A stretch of 64,000 bases of DNA, taken from the NCBI GenBank assembly GCA_020634755.1, contig JACKBC010000030.1, forward strand, positions 17,323-81,322, given 5' to 3'. This DNA comes from Caldilineaceae bacterium (GTDB lineage: Bacteria > Chloroflexota > Anaerolineae > Caldilineales > Caldilineaceae). Below the pieces are notes generated by a model. That model saw nothing but the letters and a program-made list of their open reading frames with translations. It was not told the DNA's origin and did not search any database. Position numbers and translations under genes: made by a program. Positions 35,388 to 43,308 of this stretch are shown here, piece after piece (position 1 is the stretch's first letter; each line of letters begins with the position of its first letter).

Positions 35388-35415
35388 GCCGAATGGCAAG
35401 TGTTCAAAGCATAGG

Positions 35416-35871
35416 CTATTCGTAGGAGATAGGCAAATAAAGCTTGTATTTGTGGCCCTTGTGAATACCGATGGGAATGACAAAAGGCGTCGACGTGGCC
35501 AAAAGAGTAGGTGGAGGCGTCAATGTGAATGTTGGGGATGCAAGCGGCGTGGCGCTTGGCCGTGGTGTCGCTGGACTTGTCGGGTCGGGTTCTGGTGTTA
35601 TGGAGTTGTTCAGCGGAGTTGGCGTAATAATTGGCATTGCTGTTTGCAAGGTGGTTGGAGAATTTACCCCAGCCTGAACCGTCTGCTCTGTTTGGACTAC
35701 AAGGGGGCTGGATACAAGCGGCTGTGACGTTGGTGCGGCGTAGAGAACCTCAGCATTTACATAGCAGGGAGAGATACAAAAAACGGTTAAAATCAGGCGC
35801 AAACGGATGCTAATTTGCCCCGCTCGCTGTTCTATTTTGGTCAGCCATTGACCCATAAAAACTGCCCACAT
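35416..35871 (-). CDS. Secreted Pro/Thr-rich peptide with LPIS tail
   Basis: 151 aa. Hydrophobic leader near residues 23-40 (IRLRLILTVFCISPCYVNA), then a Pro/Thr/Ser linker with no predicted fold, ending HKYKLYLPISYE. The tail is like the YKVFLPVS end of the 9690-10295 protein. No catalytic domain, so perhaps a surface or matrix peptide, or a truncated remnant of a larger secreted protein. ATG 35856 is an alternative start. Confidence 0.6.
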   Translation of the reverse strand: MWAVFMGQWLTKIEQRAGQISIRLRLILTVFCISPCYVNAEVLYAAPTSQPLVSSPLVVQTEQTVQAGVNSPTTLQTAMPIITPTPLNNSITPEPDPTSPATPRPSATPLASPTFTLTPPPTLLATSTPFVIPIGIHKGHKYKLYLPISYE

Positions 35872-36060
35872 CTTTACTTATGTTCAGCGCCGTTTCCCAA
35901 TACAGCCATGCTTTCTTTGCTTCGTGGCAACGGACGGCAGAACCATTTAGATAAGTTAACTCGGAGGAATGAGCAGTTTACAGCTTGTTAATGTGAGGCG
36001 CTTTACGCTTAATATACTATGTGTGTGCGGCTCATATACTATCCAGATCACAGCCACAAA

Positions 36061-36182
36061 AAGGCCCTACGCCTGGCGGCGCAGGGCCTCAATTATCAAT
36101 TCACCGCAACGGTGTTGGCGATTCAGGCATCGGTCTCGCATGGTGAATCCGACCCAATCTCTTATCGTTGCGATATACTGAT
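36061..36182 (+). repeat. Hairpin plus R1 element, full copy
   Basis: AGGCCCTACGCC/GGCGCAGGGCCT hairpin (36062-36089), then R1 at 36095-36182 (ATCAATTCACCGCAACGGTG to CGATATACTGAT). Lies 26 bases after the fused permease stop on the other strand. Confidence 0.8.
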
Positions 36183-36208
36183 TATCTGCAAATGCACATT
36201 GTAAACGC

Positions 36209-38224
36209 TTATCCACCACCCTTAACGGCGCCTGCCGTAAGACCAGCCACCATAAAGCGCTGCCCCACAGAATAGAGGAGAAAAATGGGTACGGCCATTA
36301 GCAATGAGGCGGCAGTTAGCTCGCCCCAAGGCTGCACGTCACCAACAATCATCAACCCCAAACCCACGGGCAGCGTCATCAGCGTCTGCTTGCTAATGAG
36401 CACGTACGCAAAGAGATATTCATTCCACGCATTGGTCACGCCAAAGAGGAAGATTGCCATTAGCGCCGGCTTGGTGAGCGGCAGCACAATGCGCCAAAAA
36501 ACCTGGAAGCGATTGCACCCATCAATGAGTCCAGCTTCTTCCAGCTCACGTGGAATCGAAGCGTAGTAGCCCATCATGAGCCAGATGGCAAAAGGCAAGG
36601 CAAACGTTGCATAGGCAATCATAAGCCCGTAGAGGCTGTTCGTCAAGCCAATTTTGGCAAAGATCTGATAGATGGAGATGACCAGCAATACGCCGGGCAT
36701 CAAATAAGCGGAAAAGACGGCGCCGGAGAATACGCGGCTCCCTTTCCAGTTCAACCGGACCAGGCTATACGCTGCCAACGATGCTACCAACGTGGAGACA
36801 AGCGGCGTTACCATAGAGACCAGGAAGGAATTGCGCATCCACATTAAGAAATTGCGCGTCGGCCCCAGCAGCTTTACGTACTGTTCCAATGTCCACGGCG
36901 CCGGCCAATAGAGCAGCTGCAATGAGTTAAGGCTCGTTGTATTGGCGGCTTGCGCCGAAGCCACAACCTGGGCTTCCGTTTTAAAAGAGGTAATAAAGAC
37001 AAAGAAGAAGGGGAACAGCTCAAAAATTAGCAAAATGGCCAGCGCAATACCGGCAAAAAAGTTGACCCGGTTCTGTATGGATCGGGAGCGCATTTTTAAG
37101 ATATGTGGATCGTCCGTAGGCTTTCGCAGCCCTTTGAATAGCGAGCCAATCTTTTCAACCGCCCACTCAATCGCATCATTGACCAGCCACAGCCCAGCCA
37201 CAATAATGTTCAAAAGCATGCGAATTGGCCACGAAATGATGTCAAAGACGCCGCCTTTTTCCGCTTCACTAACAGAGGCGCGCCCAGTCTGCGTCGCCAA
37301 TACATTGCGCCCGAGAATAATAATCAGGATTGCCAGCAGTGGCACCATGGACATGGCAGCGGCCACCGCGGTCCCAATCCGGAAGCTGCGCGCGGCTTCA
37401 ATGGCATAGATTGTATACATCTTGGTGGCGCCAAGTGGTCCCCCGCCCGTCAGCAAGAAGACCTGCGTAAAGCCATTAAAGGTCCAGATAAAGGAAAGCA
37501 GCGTCTCCACCAAAATGACATACTGGAGTCCCGGCAGCGTGATGTGCAAGAATTGCCGCCACGCACTGGCGCCATCAATTGAGGCAGCCTCATACTGTTC
37601 CTTATCAATCGCTTTTAACCCGGCCACTAACAAAAGCGTAAAGAACGGAATACCCGCCCACAGATTTACCAACACCACGGATGGCAGCGCTAAATCTGGC
37701 GAGCCAAAGAAGGGAATAGACTGATCAATCAAGCCCACCTGCTTCAGCAGCGGATTAACCAGGCCATAGATGGGATCCAACAGCCCTTTCCAGGTGATCG
37801 AGCGCACAACTTCCGGCATAATCCACGGCAACATAACCAGCGCCGTAAAAATTGCCGACGTGCGCGTTAAGCGATTCAGCAACAACGCGGCGGCCATACC
37901 CACAAAAAACTTGAGAATTACAGCCGAAAGGGTATACGTCAACGAAATGCGCACCGAATCCCAGAAGAACGGATCCTTATAGAGAATCTGATAGTTTAAT
38001 AAACCTACCCAAGGGCCAATATCCAAACTGGTGGTGCGGGTAAAGCCAGTGTAAAAAGCGCGCAGAAAAGGGTAGGCCACAATTGTCCCCAGCAGAAATA
38101 TGGCCGGGAACATAAAAAGATAGGCCTCTTTCCAATCTGGCCCCAACATGTGCCGCAAACCGCGCCGCGGCTTCTGTATATTTTGCTGACGTTCAACAAT
38201 AGTCTGTGGGCTTGTTAATTCCAT
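36209..38224 (-). CDS. Fused sugar ABC transporter permease (MalF-MalG in one chain)
   Basis: 671 aa from ATG 38224. Residues ~25-310 form a complete MalF/UgpA-type permease with EAA loop KEQYEAASIDGASAWRQF. A linker of about 80 residues (SEAEKGGVFDIISWPIRMLL ... RKPTDDPHILKMRSR) contains a hydrophobic stretch. Residues ~390-671 are a complete MalG/UgpE permease with EAA loop RELEEAGLIDGCNRFQVF and C-terminal AGLTAGAVKGGG. In most systems these are separate proteins. No internal stop or frameshift is needed. No ATPase gene nearby. Its binding protein is encoded upstream at 38709-40119. Confidence 0.92.
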   Translation of the reverse strand: MELTSPQTIVERQQNIQKPRRGLRHMLGPDWKEAYLFMFPAIFLLGTIVAYPFLRAFYTGFTRTTSLDIGPWVGLLNYQILYKDPFFWDSVRISLTYTLSAVILKFFVGMAAALLLNRLTRTSAIFTALVMLPWIMPEVVRSITWKGLLDPIYGLVNPLLKQVGLIDQSIPFFGSPDLALPSVVLVNLWAGIPFFTLLLVAGLKAIDKEQYEAASIDGASAWRQFLHITLPGLQYVILVETLLSFIWTFNGFTQVFLLTGGGPLGATKMYTIYAIEAARSFRIGTAVAAAMSMVPLLAILIIILGRNVLATQTGRASVSEAEKGGVFDIISWPIRMLLNIIVAGLWLVNDAIEWAVEKIGSLFKGLRKPTDDPHILKMRSRSIQNRVNFFAGIALAILLIFELFPFFFVFITSFKTEAQVVASAQAANTTSLNSLQLLYWPAPWTLEQYVKLLGPTRNFLMWMRNSFLVSMVTPLVSTLVASLAAYSLVRLNWKGSRVFSGAVFSAYLMPGVLLVISIYQIFAKIGLTNSLYGLMIAYATFALPFAIWLMMGYYASIPRELEEAGLIDGCNRFQVFWRIVLPLTKPALMAIFLFGVTNAWNEYLFAYVLISKQTLMTLPVGLGLMIVGDVQPWGELTAASLLMAVPIFLLYSVGQRFMVAGLTAGAVKGGG

Positions 38225-38340
38225 TATTATATTCTCACAGAACAACTATACGGCTATGGCCGATAAAATATAAATCGAGTCTAAAATGACTCTACAAATA
38301 TGGTTTTCTCGGGGAAAGTCACGTATAGCAGGATTCTTTA

Positions 38341-38425
38341 CTCAGTACACCGCAACGGTGTTGGCGAAATAGGCGTTGGTCTGGTTTGTTGAACCCGACG
38401 CGCTCTTGCAATTGCGATCTACTGT
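38341..38425 (+). repeat. R1 element, full copy
   Basis: CTCAGTACACCGCAACGGTG to GCAATTGCGATCTACTG. Directly followed by an R2 copy, in the 484 bases between binding protein and fused permease. Nothing else coding is seen in that gap. Confidence 0.85.
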
Positions 38426-38430
38426 TACTA

Positions 38431-38520
38431 ACTTATGTTACGCAAGCCTGGCGGAAAGTCGGCTCGCCGACGTTCCTGTTGCTCTCTAGCAGACTGGCTG
38501 TCGCTGCGTAACGTGCGTTA
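38431..38520 (+). repeat. R2 element, copy 2
   Basis: TTATGTTACGCAAGCCTGGC to GTCGCTGCGTAACGTG with the same core as 5529-5615 (one GTTTCT to GTTGCT change). Six bases after an R1 copy, so the two families can neighbour each other. Confidence 0.85.
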
Positions 38521-38708
38521 CTAACGTACGCATATCGCCGTGCAATCACAATGAGTTAGCCGCTATGAGTTAGCGACAGCTAGTCAACCAAGAACGCCTG
38601 GGGCGCAGACCAACGTGCTTATTCATACGCAAGGCGCTTGGCAGAAAAAGGGCACTATAGGCCAGAAAAGGTTCCAACCTATAGTACCCACTTGTATACA
38701 AACGGCTT

Positions 38709-40119
38709 TTATTCTTCGCCAGGTAGGCCATATTCCTGGAAGACCAACACCATGCGATCGTGCGCAGTGGCAACGGCTTCCTCAACTGGCGTACCGGTAA
38801 CAAAGGCATTTACCATATCGTTCCAGATACCAGAGTTCTCAATGGCGGTCAAAGCAGCGGACGGCGGTCCAGGCCATGAACCGGCTTCGATACCGGAATC
38901 ATCAAGCGCGGCCGGCTTAACCTGCAACGACATTTCATTGCTCTGGGTATATGCAGACATCTCCCACAGGTTGGTGTAGGCAGGTACAGCATAGGCCGGA
39001 GACGATTCGAGCATGGCGTCCATGCGATCCAGGTTGCCAGTCAGTTCAAGGATGGTCGTCTTGGCGTTTTCCGCATTGGCGGCGCCCTTTAGCAGGAACC
39101 AGTCTTTGCTGCCAATTGTATTGAACTCCTGATTGACCGGACCACCGGGAGGCGCCAGGTAAGCGGTCTTCTCGGCTACCGGCAACCCATCCACCAACGC
39201 CTTGGCATAAACGGTACCGGCATTTTCAGTGTAACCGATCACTTCACCCTGGAAGGCTTCGTTGTTGGAAATGTCGTTCCAAGCCAACACGCCTGGAGGC
39301 AACATGCCCGCCCATTCGTCACCCAAATAGGTGTCTTTGATGAAGTTCATGGCTTCGATCATTTCGGGCGAATTGGTGCGGATATACTGGCCCGTCTCGT
39401 CCTGCCAGCCGGCGCCCCAACCACATTTGATGCGCTGAATAATGCTATTGCCGTCACCAGAGCGGTTAATCGTGATGCCCCAGCCATAGAAATCGTCTGT
39501 AGACACGGCTAAGCAGGCTTCGCGCAGCTTGTCATATGTGCGGACGGTCTGTAGATCAATTCCGGCATCACCGAAAGAATCCTTGCGGTAGTAACCACCG
39601 CCGGCGCGCTGATGATAAGGCACAGAATACCAGGCGCCATCAAAGATCTTGGTTAGCTGCAAATATGGTGAAGCAGGACCATACACGTCTTCAATTTGTG
39701 CAACCAGATCGGAAACATCTTGCGTCAGATCCAGTTCGTGCAACAGCTGTGCCGAAAGCGTGTGGCGGACCAGATCGGGCGGATCGCCGGCCTGTACGGC
39801 GGCGGACAGACGCTCGGTTTCACCGGAACCGGCGGCAAAGCCCTGAGAGTCGGCAAGTTCAAGTTCCCAGCCCTTCTCGGCGGCATATTCTTGCAGTTCA
39901 GTCTGAGTGTGCTCATTGTAGGTGTCATGGAAGTCAATATCCAAAATCACCCAGAGGCTACCAGTTTCGACAGCAGGAGCCGCATCACCGCCCCCTTCAG
40001 GCAGCCGGCGCCGCGGGCGCGGCCCCTGGTTGGGGCGCGCAAGCTGCCAGCGCGGCCACGCCAAAGGCGCCGCCCGCAAACTTTAGGAAACTTCGTCGAC
40101 TTAAACTATTGTTCGACAC
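38709..40119 (-). pseudogene. Sugar-binding lipoprotein, leader out of frame (frameshift)
   Basis: Mature family-1 binding protein reads from about 39996 to 38709 (EGGGDAAPAVETGSLW ... YGLPGEE). The leader is in a different frame: GTG 40119, preceded by AAGGAGG, gives SNNSLSRRSFLKFAGGAFG and VAALAACAP, a twin-arginine lipoprotein signal (lipobox LAAC, Cys27), then APAAPAA and a TGA at 39997-39999. Skipping one base there (GCC T GAA) restores APAAEGGGDAA. The cause may be a real mutation, a sequencing error or +1 frameshifting. It partners the fused permease downstream. Confidence 0.85.
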
Positions 40120-40479
40120 ATTGTCCTCCTTAATCGGTTGTCGTCAAAAGCTGACTATTTATTGAAATGTACTTCTATATTTTGCTCTGCGTGAAAATCG
40201 GCATATGCTTCTTGACAAATATGTTTGCAGATCAAGCAACCATATGGAGATATTGTCGGGAAACTTCGAATTTCATCACAAACGCAGTGTATTATAGTGG
40301 GTTCTATTTAAAACCAGTGAGCAGTCTGAATCAACAGAATAGTGGGAACGACCGATTTCAAACGACCGCACTACAAATCATAGGGCATTAATTTGCGTTT
40401 TACGCAAAGGGGAAACAAGATTATACTAAATAAATCAAAGGTTCATCGATTAAGACAACGAACCCATCTGTTGTCTATA

Positions 40480-40656
40480 ATCAGTGCACCGCAACGGTGT
40501 TGGCGCAATAGACATCGGTCTTAATTAGTGAATCCGACCCTACTGCTTGCCCTTGTGATCTACTGATAATCAGTGCACCGCAACGGTGTTGGCGCAATAG
40601 ACATCGGTCTTAATTGGTGAATCCGACCTCTACTGCTTGCCCTTGCGGTCTGCTGA
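40480..40656 (+). repeat. Two tandem R1 elements
   Basis: Copies at 40480-40567 and 40568-40656, each ATCAGTGCACCGCAACGGTG ... CTACTGAT or TCTGCTGA. They are more alike (GCAATAGACATCGGTCTTAA) than either is to other copies, so one duplicated locally. The surrounding gap 40120-40829 is A/T-rich with no supported gene. Confidence 0.85.
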
Positions 40657-40829
40657 CAATAATCAGTGTAAGATAATTATAACAGTAAATTTTACACTGT
40701 TTTTATTTAGGGCTGACGTCTAACGTGCCTAGTGGGGAAGCAACTGCGTACAGAATAACAGAAAATCTTTCACTCGTCAACTATCTTTAAACATTAAATT
40801 TTTACCCCACCAAAACAGGAGGAACCTCT

Positions 40830-41786
40830 GTGAAAATCTTAATCCAATATCCCTTTACGCCCGAGCAGATTGACGCTTTTAGTGCGCTAGCCGAAGAGCA
40901 GGGCAACCATCAGGTCGTGCATGTGGAAAGCGACGAAGAAGCCATTGCCCAAGCCGCCGATGCCGAAGTACTGCTGGGTTGGTTCAAGCCCGCCGTTTGC
41001 GCAGCCGCCCCCAATTTACGCTGGATCCAATCCTTTAGCACCGGTATGGAAAAATTTCTCTTCCCCGAAATTATTGAACGCGACGAAGTAAAAATCAGTA
41101 ATGTGGCCGGTCTCTACGCCAGCCAAGGAGCGGAACACGCTTGGGCGCTGCTGCTGAGCCTAACCCGCGGCATCCACACTTCGTGGGACAACATGAAGCA
41201 GAAAAAGTGGGGCGGCGGTTCCAATATTGAGCTGGCCGGCATGACCTTGGGGTTAATCGGCCTGGGTGGCTTTGGCCTCCACATGGCGCGCCGCGCGCAA
41301 GGGTATGACATGACGATCCTGGCCATCGACCCCGTGCGCACCGCAAAGCCTGACTATGTGGCCGAGCTCAAGCCCTTCAATCGCGCCAATTTGCACGATC
41401 TGTTGCGTCGCGCCGATGTGGTCATGACCGCCTGCCCGCTGACCGAAGAGACGTATCACTTGATTGGCGCTGAAGAACTGGCGCGCATGAAGCCCATGGC
41501 CTATCTGATCAACGTGACGCGCGGCGGCATTATTGATGAGCCGGCATTGATCAACGCCCTGCAGAATGGCCAGATCGCCGGCGCGGGGCTGGACGTGGTG
41601 GAAAAAGAGCCGCTGTCACCCGATAACCCACTTTGGGAAGCTCCCAACCTACTCTTAACGCCGCATCGGGCCGGCGCGTCTCAACATCGGCCGCGCCTGG
41701 TCTTTGAATACTTCCTGCAAAATCTGGAACGCTATCTCCAGGGCGAAACGCCCATTGCCATTGTGGACAAGCGCAAGGGCTATTAG
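40830..41786 (+). CDS. D-isomer-specific 2-hydroxyacid dehydrogenase
   Basis: NAD(P)-dependent reductase/oxidase of 2-keto or D-2-hydroxy acids, 318 aa, GTG start with AGGAGG seven bases before. Nucleotide-binding GLGGFG near residue 148, catalytic Arg in VTRGGII near 232, Glu in VEKEPL near 261, and His in TPHRAGAS near 279. Substrate could be glyoxylate, hydroxypyruvate or a sugar-derived keto acid. Alone on its strand. Confidence 0.93.
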   Translation: MKILIQYPFTPEQIDAFSALAEEQGNHQVVHVESDEEAIAQAADAEVLLGWFKPAVCAAAPNLRWIQSFSTGMEKFLFPEIIERDEVKISNVAGLYASQGAEHAWALLLSLTRGIHTSWDNMKQKKWGGGSNIELAGMTLGLIGLGGFGLHMARRAQGYDMTILAIDPVRTAKPDYVAELKPFNRANLHDLLRRADVVMTACPLTEETYHLIGAEELARMKPMAYLINVTRGGIIDEPALINALQNGQIAGAGLDVVEKEPLSPDNPLWEAPNLLLTPHRAGASQHRPRLVFEYFLQNLERYLQGETPIAIVDKRKGY

Positions 41787-41789
41787 AAA

Positions 41790-41990
41790 ATGACAGGGTG
41801 AAGCGGTGACAGGGTGAAGCGGTGACAGGGTTGCAAGAAACAAGATATCGAGTGTACACATTAAACCCTGTACTCTGCCACCTTGCCATTGCCACTCTGC
41901 CACTCTGCCACTCTGCCACTCTGCCACTCTGCCACCTTGCCACTTGCCACTCTGCCACTCTGCCACTCTGCCACCTTGCCACCTTGCCTA
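41790..41990. repeat. Two minisatellites between convergent genes
   Basis: Three units of TGACAGGGTGAAGCGG (16 bp, from 41791), then an array of 8-bp units (CACTCTGC) with CACCTTGC variants from 41882 to 41989, running into the stop of the next gene. CACCCTGT-like words make the two arrays loosely complementary. Confidence 0.8.
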
Positions 41991-42791
41991 AAATCCCATG
42001 CGCTTCATATACTCAAACATTGCCTTGCTGCGCTTGGCTTCGCTCACCGGATCATCGCCGGGAGGTGGGGCGCCCGGGCAGCCAGTGACCCAGCGATTAT
42101 AGCCAATATCGTGCAGCACGTCGCGCACGCCGCCAAAGTCCAGACATTCAGCCTGACCCACCGCTACCCATTCAGGGTTATATTCGCCTTCCTTGCGCAC
42201 GGTGCAGGACGCATAATCTTGCAAATGCACGTAGTTGAGCTGGCTGGCAAAATCACGCAGCGACGCGACCGGATCATAGCCCCACAGCTCGGCGTGGGAG
42301 ACGTCGATGCAAAGTTTGGCCTTATCCAGATGTTGCATATAAAGCCGCCAGTGGGCAATATTATCTACCAACAAATTGGTGTGAATATGATAAGTCAACT
42401 CCAGCCCCAGCTGAGCGGCATATTCGGCCCACGCATCCGCGCCCTCAGCCGCCGCAATCACGTCGGCATCGGTGACGGTACGGCCCTCAGGCTTGCGGCC
42501 ATTCATATACAAAAAGCAGTCGGCGCCCATTTCGGCGGCAAACTCCATGCGCCGCTTGTTGCGCTCCACGTTGGCATAGTCGCGGCTATCCGGCGTACCC
42601 GCGGCCGAGTAGACCGCCATGGGCATGCCCACATTGTCGCAAATCTGCTTGACGTGCTTCGGCGTGCCCAACCAATCCAGCGGCAGGCGACATTCCCAAC
42701 CGTCCCAGCCGATCTTTTTCAGCTCGGTCAGCGCCGCTTCCAGGTCTGGCTCGCGCCAACGCAACGCGCAATAGCCCAATTTAAATGACAT
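41988..42791 (-). CDS. Sugar phosphate isomerase/epimerase family protein
   Basis: Xylose-isomerase-like TIM barrel (AP-endonuclease 2 superfamily), 267 aa from ATG 42791 with AAAGGAG upstream. Metal ligands recognisable as Asp/His in CIDVSHAELWG and His in NYVHLQDY near residue 198. Homologs isomerise or epimerise keto sugars or inosose. Its 3' end abuts the 8-bp minisatellite. Divergent from the CMD gene 57 bases away, so they share a promoter region. Confidence 0.88.
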   Translation of the reverse strand: MSFKLGYCALRWREPDLEAALTELKKIGWDGWECRLPLDWLGTPKHVKQICDNVGMPMAVYSAAGTPDSRDYANVERNKRRMEFAAEMGADCFLYMNGRKPEGRTVTDADVIAAAEGADAWAEYAAQLGLELTYHIHTNLLVDNIAHWRLYMQHLDKAKLCIDVSHAELWGYDPVASLRDFASQLNYVHLQDYASCTVRKEGEYNPEWVAVGQAECLDFGGVRDVLHDIGYNRWVTGCPGAPPPGDDPVSEAKRSKAMFEYMKRMGF

Positions 42792-42848
42792 GGTTCTCTC
42801 CTTTGGTTGTAAATAAACTATTTTGGATAAATTACATGAAAGAGGCTT

Positions 42849-43229
42849 ATGAACGACGAACAATACCAACGCGGTGTAGAACAGTTTGCCCAAATGGTGG
42901 GCGCCGAAAACATTGATGCGCTGCGCGAGCGCTTCTCCTCGCTATCGCCCGACTTTGAACGTGCGGTCATGGGTGTGGTGGGGGGCGAAATCTGGAGCCG
43001 ACCGGGCTTGGACCTCCGTACGCGCAGCCTGTGTAGCATTGCCCTGCTGGCCGGGTTGGGCCGCATTAGTGCGCTGGAACTCAACGTAGAGATGGCGCTC
43101 AATAATGGCGCCACCGAAGAAGAGATCGTCGAAGTCTTCTTCCAAGTTGCCGCCTACGCCGGTTTTGCCGCCGCATGGGATGGGCTGCAAAGGGCCAATG
43201 TGGTGTTCGAGCGCATGAAAGCACGGTGA
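42849..43229 (+). CDS. Carboxymuconolactone decarboxylase family protein
   Basis: 126 aa, single CMD domain with LRTRSLCSIALLAGLGR and the following helices. No CxxC redox pair as in AhpD; the Cys in RSLCSIA is single, so decarboxylase-like rather than peroxidase-like. Often found in aromatic or sugar-acid catabolism. Confidence 0.88.
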   Translation: MNDEQYQRGVEQFAQMVGAENIDALRERFSSLSPDFERAVMGVVGGEIWSRPGLDLRTRSLCSIALLAGLGRISALELNVEMALNNGATEEEIVEVFFQVAAYAGFAAAWDGLQRANVVFERMKAR

Positions 43230-43234
43230 ACGGA

Positions 43235-43308
43235 AGAATTGGGAGATTAGTTTATTGGGGATTGGGTGGGCTTTTGACCAATAAACCCATTCCCCAATCC
43301 CCCTCACT
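43235..43308. repeat. GATTGGG-type palindrome
   Basis: GGAGATTAGTTTATTGGGGA mirrors TCCCCAATCCCCCTC with ACCAATAAACC in between. It lies at the junction of two convergent genes and overlaps the end of the TPR gene. Confidence 0.55.

Noticed and set aside
40167..40391. 74-codon frame after the binding-protein leader
   Set aside because: A/T-rich intergenic DNA, no ribosome site, and no recognisable protein.
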